From the NCBI GenBank assembly GCA_031266015.1, contig JAISBU010000025.1, positions 1 to 34,036 on the forward strand: DNA of 34,036 bases, given 5' to 3'. Position 1 is the stretch's first letter; each line of letters opens with the position of its first letter. The position numbers and the translations under genes were made by a program. Under the pieces are notes generated by a model. The model saw only the letters and a list, made by a program, of their open reading frames with translations, was not told where the DNA came from and did no database searches. This stretch comes from Prevotellaceae bacterium. GTDB lineage: Bacteria; Bacteroidota; Bacteroidia; Bacteroidales; UBA932. Positions 15,288 to 23,154 of this stretch are shown in pieces.

Positions 15288-16571
15288 ATGAATATTCTCC
15301 TCTTAGGTTCCGGCGGCAGAGAGCATGCGCTGGCATGGAAAATGAAGCAAAGCGCTCTGCTGAAAAAATTATTTATCGCACCCGGCAACCCCGGAATGTC
15401 TCAGCTGGGAAAGTGTATAAATTTAGATGTTAACGATTTTCCGGCCATAAAAAATGTTGTTCTCAACAATGATGTAAACATGGTCATTGTTGGACCCGAG
15501 GAGCCTTTGGTACGTGGTATATACGACTACTTTTTAGCAGATAAAGACCTGGCTCATATTCCCGTCATTGGCCCAAGCAAGTTAGGCGCCGCGCTGGAAG
15601 GCAGCAAGGATTCTGCAAAGCAATTTATGCTGCGACATGGTATTCCAACCGCACGCTACAAATCATTTACAAAGGAAACGTTGCAGGACGGATACGCCTT
15701 TCTGGCATCACTAAAAGCCCCCTACGTACTTAAAGCCGACGGTTTAGCAGCCGGCAAAGGAGTGCTAATTTTAGACAACCTGCAAGAAGCCAAAGATCAG
15801 CTGAAAAGCATGCTCAACGGCATGTTCGGAGCATCTAGCGCAACGGTTGTAGTAGAAGAATTTTTGAGCGGAGTTGAGCTGTCCGTATTTGTTTTGACCG
15901 ACGGCAAAAATTACAAACTTCTTCCCGAAGCCAAGGACTACAAACGCATTGGTAATGGAGACACCGGACTAAATACAGGAGGAATGGGCAGCGTATCTCC
16001 AGTGCCATTTGCCACTCCGGATTTCATGAAAAAAGTTACAGCGCAAATTGTAGAGCCCACCATTCTTGGTTTACAAAAAGACTGTATTCCCTACAAAGGA
16101 TTTATTTTCTTTGGCCTGATAAATGCAGGCGGCAATCCGTTTGTAATTGAGTACAATGTTCGCATGGGCGACCCCGAAACCGAAAGCGTAATGCTTCGTT
16201 TAGATGCGGACTTGGTTGATTTATTCGAAGGCGTAGCCACCGGAAGCTTGGATAAAAAGACTTGCTCCATTTCTCCGAAAAGCGCAGCCGCTGTGGTATG
16301 CGTATCGGGAGGCTATCCCGGTGATTTTGAGAAAGGATTCAAGATTACGGGAGTGGATGACGTTACCGACAGTATTGTTTTCAACGCCGGAGCACAATTA
16401 TCTGATAATCAGATGGTTACATCAGGAGGTCGAGTGCTGGTAGTTTCATCTGGCGCCGATACGCTAAAAGAAGCGTTGGAAAAATCATACCGTTCTTTGG
16501 AAAAAATAGAATTTCAAGGGAAGTATTTCAGAACAGATATAGGAAAAGACGTGATGCAATCCGTATTATAG
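15288..16571 (+). CDS. purD: Phosphoribosylamine-glycine ligase PurD
   Basis: Second step of de novo purine synthesis: ATP-dependent joining of glycine to phosphoribosylamine. 427 residues, normal length. The N-domain opens MNILLLGSGGREHALAWKM. The ATP-grasp region shows VLKADGLAAGKGVLIL, EEFLSGVELSVFVLTDG, the family stretch around NTGGMGSVSPVPF, and the metal site in FVIEYNVRMGDPETE. The C-terminal domain contains SAAAVVCVSGGYPG. No other pur gene is adjacent. The DUF2851 gene starts 3 bp after the stop, so they share a transcript. Confidence 0.96.
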   Translation: MNILLLGSGGREHALAWKMKQSALLKKLFIAPGNPGMSQLGKCINLDVNDFPAIKNVVLNNDVNMVIVGPEEPLVRGIYDYFLADKDLAHIPVIGPSKLGAALEGSKDSAKQFMLRHGIPTARYKSFTKETLQDGYAFLASLKAPYVLKADGLAAGKGVLILDNLQEAKDQLKSMLNGMFGASSATVVVEEFLSGVELSVFVLTDGKNYKLLPEAKDYKRIGNGDTGLNTGGMGSVSPVPFATPDFMKKVTAQIVEPTILGLQKDCIPYKGFIFFGLINAGGNPFVIEYNVRMGDPETESVMLRLDADLVDLFEGVATGSLDKKTCSISPKSAAAVVCVSGGYPGDFEKGFKITGVDDVTDSIVFNAGAQLSDNQMVTSGGRVLVVSSGADTLKEALEKSYRSLEKIEFQGKYFRTDIGKDVMQSVL

Positions 16572-16574
16572 CCA

Positions 16575-17843
16575 ATGGAACAACTACTGCAATTCATTTG
16601 GAAGCATGGCCTTTTCAGCAAAGAGAGCGCCAGAACTACCGCCGGTGAACGGATAGAGGTTCTTGCTACCGGCGTTCAGAATATTCACGCCGGAGCCGAT
16701 TTCTCCAACGCCAAAATAACTATCGGCAATACGCTGTGGGCCGGCTGCGTGGAGGTTCACACCAATGCCTCAGACTGGCACAAGCACCATCATTCGCAAA
16801 ACAAAGCGTACAACAACGTTATTCTGCACGTGGTAAAAAACAACGACTGCCCTCCAATAAAAAATGAGTTCGGCGCCATCATTCCTGTGTACGAAATGCA
16901 ATACGATACTACCTTAGAACGGCACTACGGCCAGCTTCTGAAATCTGCCGAATTTGCACCTTGCCGGCCATTGGTAAAAAGCATGGAGGTTTTTAAAATC
17001 CGGCATTTTCTTACACGCTTGGCGGTAGAACGTTTGGAACAGCGCACCGCACGTGTAAACGATATTTTAAGCAACGTTCAAAACAGCTGGGAAGATGTAC
17101 TTCTTCGCTTACTATTTCGCTCTTTTGGCTTTGGATTAAACGGACAACCATTTGAATTACTGGCGCAATCCCTTTCTGCTGCGCAAATCGCAAAACACCG
17201 GAACTCGCTACCACAAGTAGAGGCTTTACTATTTGGACAAGCAGGATTTTTGCAAGAACCAAAGCCGGCTGATGCATACCACCTGCACCTGCAGCAAGAA
17301 TATGCGCTACTTCAGGCAAAATTTTCACTGACGCCAATACCACAGCACACTTGGAAATTTTTGCGCACGCGCCCTGTTAACTTTCCAACAATTCGCATAG
17401 CGCAGCTGGCCATGCTGCTGCACAAAAATCCAAACCTATTTACCCAAGTACTGGAGGTAGTCTCACTGGATAGCTGCATTAAAATTTTTGATGTAAAGAC
17501 ATCCGAATATTGGGAAACACGCTATGCTTTTGGTAAGGAGAGCGAGCGCAAAGCAAAACCTCTAGGCAAAAAATCCATTGAACGTATTGCTGCAAATCTG
17601 GTTGCTCCCATAATTTTTGCGTATGGTATGCAGCAAGAAAAAGAGGATATCTGCAATCGTGCCATTGATCTACTGGAGCAGCTACCGGGTGAAAGCAACG
17701 TGATTATAAGCGGATGGAAATCATTAAATATTACTCCGCAAAACATGTTTGAAAGCCAGGCGCTCATACAGCTCAAGCAGGAGTATTGCGATAAAAAACG
17801 CTGCCTGCAATGTAGCATTGGCGCACAAATCTTTAAAAACTAA
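16575..17843 (+). CDS. DUF2851-family protein, function unknown
   Basis: 422 residues. The start MEQLLQFIWKHGLF and the block HAGADFSNAKITIGNTLWAGCVEVHTNASDW (about residues 37-67) are typical of DUF2851, a family largely restricted to Bacteroidota and relatives. No catalytic motif I can name is visible, although HTNASDWHKHHH is dense in His and Asp and could bind metal. There are no membrane segments or signal peptide, so it is probably cytosolic. Two Cys pairs near the end (CDKKRCLQC) could bind metal. It lies tightly between purD (3 bp) and queD (7 bp). Confidence 0.88.
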   Translation: MEQLLQFIWKHGLFSKESARTTAGERIEVLATGVQNIHAGADFSNAKITIGNTLWAGCVEVHTNASDWHKHHHSQNKAYNNVILHVVKNNDCPPIKNEFGAIIPVYEMQYDTTLERHYGQLLKSAEFAPCRPLVKSMEVFKIRHFLTRLAVERLEQRTARVNDILSNVQNSWEDVLLRLLFRSFGFGLNGQPFELLAQSLSAAQIAKHRNSLPQVEALLFGQAGFLQEPKPADAYHLHLQQEYALLQAKFSLTPIPQHTWKFLRTRPVNFPTIRIAQLAMLLHKNPNLFTQVLEVVSLDSCIKIFDVKTSEYWETRYAFGKESERKAKPLGKKSIERIAANLVAPIIFAYGMQQEKEDICNRAIDLLEQLPGESNVIISGWKSLNITPQNMFESQALIQLKQEYCDKKRCLQCSIGAQIFKN

Positions 17844-17850
17844 CCATACC

Positions 17851-18291
17851 ATGCAAATACGAGTTACCAAAGAATTTTCGTTTGAAATGTCTCATCAGCT
17901 TGACGGCTACAACGGCAAGTGCCGCAACATACATGGCCACTCATACCGGCTATTTGTAACGGTTATAGGAGAGCCAATCGCAGACGTCAACCATCCAAAA
18001 TGTGGTATGGTTGTTGACTTCACAGACCTGAAAAAGTTGGTAGCCGACTGCATTATAGAGCCGTTAGACCACACACTTTTGCTACGAACGGGCAGCGCCA
18101 CAGCACAAGCCCTACAGCATACCGGAACAAAAATAGCTATGGTTGGCTATCAGCCAACGTGCGAAAACATGGTGGCACACTTTGCCCAAACATTACAGCC
18201 ATTGCTACCAAAAAATGTGCGGCTACACAGCATACGGCTGTACGAAACAGCTACATCGCACGCTACGTGGGTTGCCAACGATAATAAGTAA
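17851..18291 (+). CDS. queD: 6-carboxy-5,6,7,8-tetrahydropterin synthase QueD
   Basis: Makes 6-carboxytetrahydropterin from dihydroneopterin triphosphate, the first committed queuosine step. The ATG at 17851 gives 146 residues; the longer open frame upstream lies inside the DUF2851 gene. Zinc ligands H15 (FEMSHQL), H28 and H30 (CRNIHGHSY) and the catalytic C24 are present. VVDFTDLK and LDHTLLL are the other family blocks, and the C-terminal Glu motif is in IRLYETATSHATW. A pyruvoyl-tetrahydropterin-synthase annotation is possible by homology, but the CxxxHGH form fits QueD. It is linked to queG upstream. Confidence 0.9.
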   Translation: MQIRVTKEFSFEMSHQLDGYNGKCRNIHGHSYRLFVTVIGEPIADVNHPKCGMVVDFTDLKKLVADCIIEPLDHTLLLRTGSATAQALQHTGTKIAMVGYQPTCENMVAHFAQTLQPLLPKNVRLHSIRLYETATSHATWVANDNK

Positions 18292-18313
18292 TTGACAGAT
18301 GTGAAATTCTATC

Positions 18314-18373
18314 ATTGCAAAGACAAAGCAACCTTAATCTCCGACATTGAAATCGCTTTGCTTTGCTCGCAAT
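18314..18373. repeat. Imperfect palindromic dispersed repeat (ATTGC...GCAAT)
   Basis: ATTGCAAAGACAAAGCAA pairs imperfectly with CGCTTTGCTTTGCTCGCAAT across the queD-polA gap. It resembles the common bacterial intergenic element with ends like CATTGCGAGCAACGCGAAGC. It may act as a transcript hairpin; no gene lies in the gap. Confidence 0.55.
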
Positions 18374-18402
18374 AACAGATAATACTTACAACCATATTTT
18401 TT

Positions 18403-21204
18403 ATGAAAAAACTCTTTTTACTCGATGCATATGCGCTCATTTATCGTGCCTACTATGCGTTTTTGAGCAGACCCATGAATAACTCAAAAGGATTTAATAC
18501 ATCCGCTGTATATGGCTTCACCAAAACCCTTTTAGAGGTTTTGCAAAAAGAAAAACCCACGCATATAGGCGTTGCCTTCGATCCCGGCGGAGAAACATTT
18601 CGGCATACCATGTACCCTGCATACAAAGCCAACAGGCAAGAGTCCCCCGAGGTAATCAGGCAATCTATTCCCGTAATAAAAGAGCTGGTGGAAGCCTTCA
18701 ATATTCCAATGCTGCTAGTACCCGGATTTGAGGCAGACGACGTAATTGGTACGCTTGCAAAAAAAGCTGAATCCAACGGATTTATCACTTATATGATGAC
18801 TCCCGACAAAGACTATGGTCAGCTGGTTTCCGAACATATAATGATTTATAAACCAGGTGGTTTTGGCAAAGAAGACAGTAAGATAGGCATACAAGATATT
18901 TGCAAAAAATATGGAATAGAGCGCCCCGAACAGGTGGCAGATATTCTTGCCTTATGGGGAGATGCCACGGATAATGTTCCCGGAGCGCCGGGTATCGGCG
19001 AAAAAACCGCTATGAAGCTAATTGCGCAGTACGGCAGCTTGGAAAATCTTATTGCCAATGCGCACGAACTAAAAGGAAAGCAGCGTGAATCTATAGAGCA
19101 AAACGTGCCGCTACTTGAAAAAGCCAAAAGGCTGGTTACTATTGACCTGGATGTTCCGGTAGAGTTTGACGGAGAGGCGCTAAAAGTGGTAGAACCAAAC
19201 AAAGAGCACCTGCGAGAGATTTTCACAGACCTGGAATTCAAAACATATCTGAAAGATATTTGTGGAGAAGCGCCAAAAGCCCGGGCGCAGGCGGCACAAG
19301 CAGATCTGTTTTCCGGCATGGGTGACGCAAACGGTAGTACAGCCATCAACGATCCTATCAAAGAGTTTAGCCAAAAACCAGCTTTAAAAACAGCAGATAG
19401 CGTTTCGCACACCTACCACATTGCTCAAACTCCTGAGCAGGTTGAAAAGCTGGTCGAGATGCTGATGAAGCAAGAAGAATTCTGCTTCGATACGGAAACC
19501 GACAACATTGATGCCATACAATCCAACCTCGTAGGCATCTCATTTGCCGTAAAACCTCATGAGGCCTGGTATATACCGCTAGCTCCACAAACGGCGCACT
19601 ACAAGCCAATACTCGATTTGATAAAGCAACCGATTGAAAATGAGAGCATTGCAAAAATAGGGCAAAACATAAAGTATGATTACCTGGTGCTAAAACATGC
19701 CGGCATAAACCTGAAGGGGAAAATGCTGGACACCATGCTAGTGCACTACCTGCTTGAGCCGGAGCTCCGACACAACATGAACTACATGTCGGAAATATAC
19801 CTTGGCTATGAACCTATCTCCATTGAGAAATTAATCGGAGAAAAAGGAAAAAACCAAGGCAATATGCGCAATGTTCCCTTAGAGCAAATCGCAGAATACG
19901 CTGCGGAAGATGCCGATATAACCATACAGCTCTACCGCAAGCTCTTCCCCCTACTCAAGCAAAATAAGCTACTGGAGCTCTACACCAGCATTGAGGCTCC
20001 TCTGATAGAAGTACTGGCAGAAATGGAATACGAAGGAGTAAAAATAGACACCCAAAGCTTGCACGAGGCCGGTAAAGCCATGACGCTGGAGCTGGATGTC
20101 TTGGAAAATGAGATTAGGAAAATGGCCGATGAGCCGGAGCTGAACGTCTATTCGCCAAAACAATTGGGAGAGGCCCTTTTTGACAAAATGCAAATTGCGG
20201 CAAACGCGCGCACAACAAGCAAGTCCAAACAATACTCTACCAGCGAAGAAACGCTCTCCACCCTGCGTGATAGACATCCCATTATCGATAAAATATTGGA
20301 AATGCGCTCACTGAAAAAAATGCTATCCACCTACGTTGATGCGCTACCACAGCTGGTAAATCCGGAAACCGGCCGAATACACACCTCGTACAATCAAGCG
20401 GTAACCGTCACCGGCCGGTTAAGCAGCAACAATCCGAACTTACAAAATATTCCTATTCGTGAAGAGCGTGGACGGGAAATTCGCAAGGCGCTCATCCCTT
20501 CAGATGAGCGCCACATGCTTCTCTCTGCCGACTACTCACAGGTAGAGCTGCGACTAATGGCACATCTTAGCCAAGATAAGCATTTGGTTAACGCATTCCT
20601 GCAAAACCAGGATATCCACGCTGCCACTGCCGCAAAAATATTTCATATTCCCATCGAAGAGGTAAGCAAGGAACAACGCCGACGAGCAAAAACTGCCAAC
20701 TTCGGAATCATATACGGTATATCAGTTCACGGATTATCACAGCGTCTGAACATACCACGCAGTGAAGCAAAGGTACTCATAGACGGCTACTTTGAAGCTT
20801 ATCCGCAAATACGAGTGTACATGGATAATGTGGTAAGGCAAGCAAAAGAAAACGGTTATGTAACTACGCTATGCGGTCGTAAGCGTATGCTCCCCGACAT
20901 TAGCTCACGCAACGCTATGGTGCGTGGCTATGCAGAGCGCAACGCCATTAACGCCCCCATACAAGGTTCGGCTGCAGATATCATCAAGCTAGCCATGATA
21001 AAAATTTACCGGCGCTTACAAAAAGAACGTTTACGCTCCCGCATGATTCTTCAGGTACATGACGAACTCGTTTTTGATGTTCCTAAGCAAGAGTTGGATT
21101 ACATGAAAAAGATGGTGGTGGAAGAAATGGAAGCTGCTTTCAAGTTAATAGTACCGTTAACTGCGGAGGCAGGCGTTGGAGAAAACTGGCTGGCGGCACA
21201 CTAG
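18403..21204 (+). CDS. polA: DNA polymerase I
   Basis: 933 residues with all three activities. The 5'-nuclease domain (about 1-290) opens FLLDAYALIYRAYYAF and shows the metal-binding FEADDVIGTLA and the H3TH region GDATDNVPGAPGIGEKTA. The 3'-5' exonuclease domain (about 340-520) keeps Exo I FDTETD (D363, E365), Exo II in GQNIKYDYLVL and Exo III YAAEDAD, so proofreading is probably active. The polymerase domain has motif A DYSQVELRLMAHLS (D710), motif B RRAKTANFGIIYG and motif C QVHDELVFD (D887). It functions in Okazaki-fragment processing and repair. It is preceded by a palindromic repeat and followed by a long gene-poor stretch. Confidence 0.97.
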   Translation: MKKLFLLDAYALIYRAYYAFLSRPMNNSKGFNTSAVYGFTKTLLEVLQKEKPTHIGVAFDPGGETFRHTMYPAYKANRQESPEVIRQSIPVIKELVEAFNIPMLLVPGFEADDVIGTLAKKAESNGFITYMMTPDKDYGQLVSEHIMIYKPGGFGKEDSKIGIQDICKKYGIERPEQVADILALWGDATDNVPGAPGIGEKTAMKLIAQYGSLENLIANAHELKGKQRESIEQNVPLLEKAKRLVTIDLDVPVEFDGEALKVVEPNKEHLREIFTDLEFKTYLKDICGEAPKARAQAAQADLFSGMGDANGSTAINDPIKEFSQKPALKTADSVSHTYHIAQTPEQVEKLVEMLMKQEEFCFDTETDNIDAIQSNLVGISFAVKPHEAWYIPLAPQTAHYKPILDLIKQPIENESIAKIGQNIKYDYLVLKHAGINLKGKMLDTMLVHYLLEPELRHNMNYMSEIYLGYEPISIEKLIGEKGKNQGNMRNVPLEQIAEYAAEDADITIQLYRKLFPLLKQNKLLELYTSIEAPLIEVLAEMEYEGVKIDTQSLHEAGKAMTLELDVLENEIRKMADEPELNVYSPKQLGEALFDKMQIAANARTTSKSKQYSTSEETLSTLRDRHPIIDKILEMRSLKKMLSTYVDALPQLVNPETGRIHTSYNQAVTVTGRLSSNNPNLQNIPIREERGREIRKALIPSDERHMLLSADYSQVELRLMAHLSQDKHLVNAFLQNQDIHAATAAKIFHIPIEEVSKEQRRRAKTANFGIIYGISVHGLSQRLNIPRSEAKVLIDGYFEAYPQIRVYMDNVVRQAKENGYVTTLCGRKRMLPDISSRNAMVRGYAERNAINAPIQGSAADIIKLAMIKIYRRLQKERLRSRMILQVHDELVFDVPKQELDYMKKMVVEEMEAAFKLIVPLTAEAGVGENWLAAH

Positions 21205-21242
21205 CTCCCGTCATTTGCAATCGAAGCCAAGCAAGTTCAGCT

Positions 21243-21325
21243 GTCATCCTGAGCTTGTCGAAGCGCCTCAAGTTTGCACCAAAATGCCACTTTCGTACAG
21301 CTTGAGATGCTTCACTAGCAATGAC
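21243..21325. repeat. Palindromic dispersed repeat (GTCATCCTGAGC family)
   Basis: GTCATCCTGAGCTTGTCGAA at the left end and CTTGAGATGCTTC...AATGAC at the right end pair as GTCAT/ATGAC, GAAGC/GCTTC and CTCAAG/CTTGAG around a central loop. This is a miniature hairpin element; related copies are at 21806-21833 and, in part, 15200-15240. Confidence 0.65.
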
Positions 21326-21538
21326 ATTCAAATTACCAGCTGCCAAGTATGAGTTATAAATTATGAATTATTTAAGAGGGGAGTAAAAAATGGGTGTCCA
21401 CGAAGGAGAGATGAGCGTTTTGAAGGTGGTACTTTTTTGCCGCTCGCAAAAGAGGTCTTGATAATTTCAGTAGCCCACTGTAAACCCTTGCTAAGGAAGG
21501 GAGCAGTTTACTTTGCTAGCGGCTACTAGCTGCGTTAG

Positions 21539-21736
21539 GTTGTCTTCTTCCCTGCTACGGGCTATCGTCACAACTCCACTGGAGCGCTCACCAACCAGGG
21601 CGCGGCCGGGTACGGTTGGAGCAGTACGCAGGTTAGCGCTCCTAACGGTTACTTCCTGGCCTTCGACAGCGCAAGCAGCACCCCGGCCTACAGTAACAGT
21701 AAGGCGTACGGCTTCCCCGTTCGCTGCGTCCAAGAA
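21539..21736 (+). pseudogene. Decayed C-terminal fragment of a FISUMP-domain protein
   Basis: The plus-strand frame from 21539 encodes VVFFPATGYRHNSTGAL, then GYGWSSTQVSAPNGYFLAF, and ends GFPVRCVQE at 21736. These are the hallmarks of the Fibrobacter succinogenes major paralogous domain (TIGR02145) of secreted or surface proteins: FLPAAGYR, YWSST and GFSVRCV. A TAG stop lies directly before it (21536-21538) and no start or signal peptide is seen, so only the last 66 codons survive. After 21736 the frame stays open by chance to 21903 but family similarity stops. The base composition is more GC-rich than its surroundings, fitting a remnant of a different gene. Confidence 0.7.
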
Positions 21737-21805
21737 ATTATCCCCCATGGCTCCCTCTTTTTTATTTACCTTTTACCATTGACAATTTACCAGTGCATGT
21801 GCGCT

Positions 21806-21833
21806 GTCATCCTGAGCGAAGCGAAACATCTTG
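21806..21833. repeat. Second copy of the GTCATCCTGAGC repeat (one arm)
   Basis: GTCATCCTGAGCGAAGCGAA followed by ACATCTTG repeats the left arm of the element at 21243; the right arm is absent. Confidence 0.55.
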
Positions 21834-21870
21834 TTTTTACCGTAAACTTCCTATCTTTCAGATTTTTTGC

Positions 21871-21878
21871 TACATTTG
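21871..21878 (+). promoter_or_regulatory. Candidate -7 element upstream of gmk
   Basis: TACATTTG matches TAnnTTTG on the plus strand, 144 bp before the gmk ATG. It would leave a long leader of about 135 bases. No closer match was found. Confidence 0.35.
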
Positions 21879-22021
21879 TCGTTTACGCTGCAAAATATTT
21901 GTAATGCGAAGGTAGATGTCAACGTGCCAATTATAATAATATCTTGAAAATCAGATAGTTATATATGTTTTAAAGGCGCACTTGGTTGATTTTTTTGCTT
22001 TAAGAAAATAGTGGGACAGCT

Positions 22022-22591
22022 ATGGGTAAAGTCATTATTTTTTCCGCTCCTTCGGGTTCCGGTAAAACTACCATTGTAAGGCATTTGCTTAAGGTAATGC
22101 CGGAGCTGGAGTTTTCCATATCGGCTACCAGCCGTGCGCCTCGTGGCACAGAGGTTGATGGCAAAGACTACTACTTTTTGGCCACGGATGAGTTTCGTAG
22201 CCGTATAAAGGCGGACGACTTTGTGGAGTGGGAAGAGGTGTATCACGGAAAATACTATGGCACACTTAAGTCTGAGCCTGAACGCATTTGGGCTTCGGGG
22301 AAGCACGTGCTTTTTGATGTAGATGTACACGGTGGAATTAGTCTGAAAAAAATATTTGGAGATAAGGCGTTACTTATTTTCATAATGCCGCCCTCGGTAG
22401 AGGAGCTGCGCAATCGTCTGATCGCACGCAGCACAGATGCCCCTGAGGTTATAGACGAGCGTGTGGCAAAGGCCGAATTGGAGCTCAGCTTCTCAAAACA
22501 TTTTGACAGGGTAATCATCAACGATAGGCTGGACGAGGCTACTGTCGAGGCCGAGCGCGCTATAAAGGATTTTATTGCCGGCCGAGACTAA
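22022..22591 (+). CDS. gmk: Guanylate kinase
   Basis: Phosphorylates GMP to GDP with ATP. 189 residues. The P-loop is IIFSAPSGSGKTTIV (about residues 5-19). The GMP-binding region has SATSRAPRGTEVDGKDYYFL and EWEEVYHGKYYGT, and the lid has RLIARSTDAPEVIDERV. All functional blocks look intact. The start MGKVIIFSAPSG is the family's usual beginning. It leads yraN after a 117-bp gap with a long imperfect hairpin. Confidence 0.96.
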   Translation: MGKVIIFSAPSGSGKTTIVRHLLKVMPELEFSISATSRAPRGTEVDGKDYYFLATDEFRSRIKADDFVEWEEVYHGKYYGTLKSEPERIWASGKHVLFDVDVHGGISLKKIFGDKALLIFIMPPSVEELRNRLIARSTDAPEVIDERVAKAELELSFSKHFDRVIINDRLDEATVEAERAIKDFIAGRD

Positions 22592-22611
22592 AGACGGAGG
22601 TATGTCCTTAA

Positions 22612-22652
22612 ATCTTATCCGATTGCAAGAATTTCTTCAATTCCAATAAGAT
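22612..22652. other. Imperfect hairpin between gmk and yraN
   Basis: ATCTTAT at 22612-22618 is the reverse complement of ATAAGAT at 22646-22652, with further partial pairing inside (AAGAA with TTCTT). No U-tract of note follows, so a terminator is doubtful; an RNA-processing or regulatory hairpin is possible. Confidence 0.35.
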
Positions 22653-22708
22653 ATTTATCTGATATGCAGGATTTTATTTGCTTGAAAGAAGTAAGATATT
22701 TCGATACT

Positions 22709-23074
22709 ATGGAAAACAACATGAGCTTCGGTCAGCAGGGAGAAGTTGCCGCGCAAGAATATCTGAAAAGTAACGGCTTTACCATTCTGCACACCAACTG
22801 GCGCTGGGGGCATAAGGAGCTGGATATTGTTGCGGCGAAAGGTGCAAAGCTGCATGTGGTGGAGGTTAAAACCCGTAGCGCTAACTTTTTGGTATCGCCT
22901 CAGCAAAGCGTTGACAGGCGAAAGCAGCAGCATACGGTGTCTGCCGCCAATGCCTATGTAGAAAAGTATAACGTGAATAAAGATGTGCAGTTTGATGTTA
23001 TTTCGGTAGTCGTAAAAGGTGGCGATTGCACTGTAGAATATTTGCCGGAGGCGTTCTATCCTACGGCTCGCTAG
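22709..23074 (+). CDS. yraN: YraN / UPF0102 family putative endonuclease
   Basis: From ATG 22709 (MENNMSFGQQGE) the protein has 121 residues, matching the family's usual size; the open frame reaching back to 22664 adds a non-conserved stretch. The restriction-endonuclease-like core is visible: GQQGEVAAQEYLKSNGF, then NWRWGHKELDIVA and HVVEVKTRS, the E...D...ExK pattern of PD-(D/E)XK nucleases. Function is not established; roles in DNA uptake or recombination are suggested for relatives. It converges on the PiT gene with a shared hairpin between them. Confidence 0.88.
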   Translation: MENNMSFGQQGEVAAQEYLKSNGFTILHTNWRWGHKELDIVAAKGAKLHVVEVKTRSANFLVSPQQSVDRRKQQHTVSAANAYVEKYNVNKDVQFDVISVVVKGGDCTVEYLPEAFYPTAR

Positions 23075-23088
23075 TGTACAAAAAAATA

Positions 23089-23119
23089 GCAAAGACTGCC
23101 TTGAGCCGGCAGCCTTTGC
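23089..23119 (-). terminator. Terminator hairpin of the PiT gene
   Basis: GCAAAG-A-CTGCC pairs with GGCAG-C-CTTTGC (11 pairs, one mismatch) around the loop TTGAGCC. On the minus strand it is followed by TATTTTTTT, a good U-tract, so it ends the PiT transcript; on the plus strand no U-tract follows. Confidence 0.7.
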
Positions 23120-23154
23120 TGGAAAATTGAGCGGTAGCTTTATATGGTATACTG

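Larger units (their letters stand above)
21205..22021. other. Gene-poor stretch between polA and gmk
   Basis: About 800 bp without an intact gene. It holds a palindromic repeat (21243-21325), a decayed FISUMP-domain coding tail (21539-21736), a second repeat copy (21806-21833) and a candidate gmk promoter (21871-21878). The minus-strand frame across 21491-21748 is antisense to the FISUMP remnant. The rest shows nothing I can name. Confidence 0.7.

Noticed and set aside
17749-17850. Upstream extension of queD
   Set aside because: It lies inside the DUF2851 coding region in another frame; the QueD family begins at about MQIRVTKEFSFEM.
21491-21748. Minus-strand frame and a second plus frame over the FISUMP region
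   Set aside because: Both are shadows; only the plus frame from 21539 shows family motifs.
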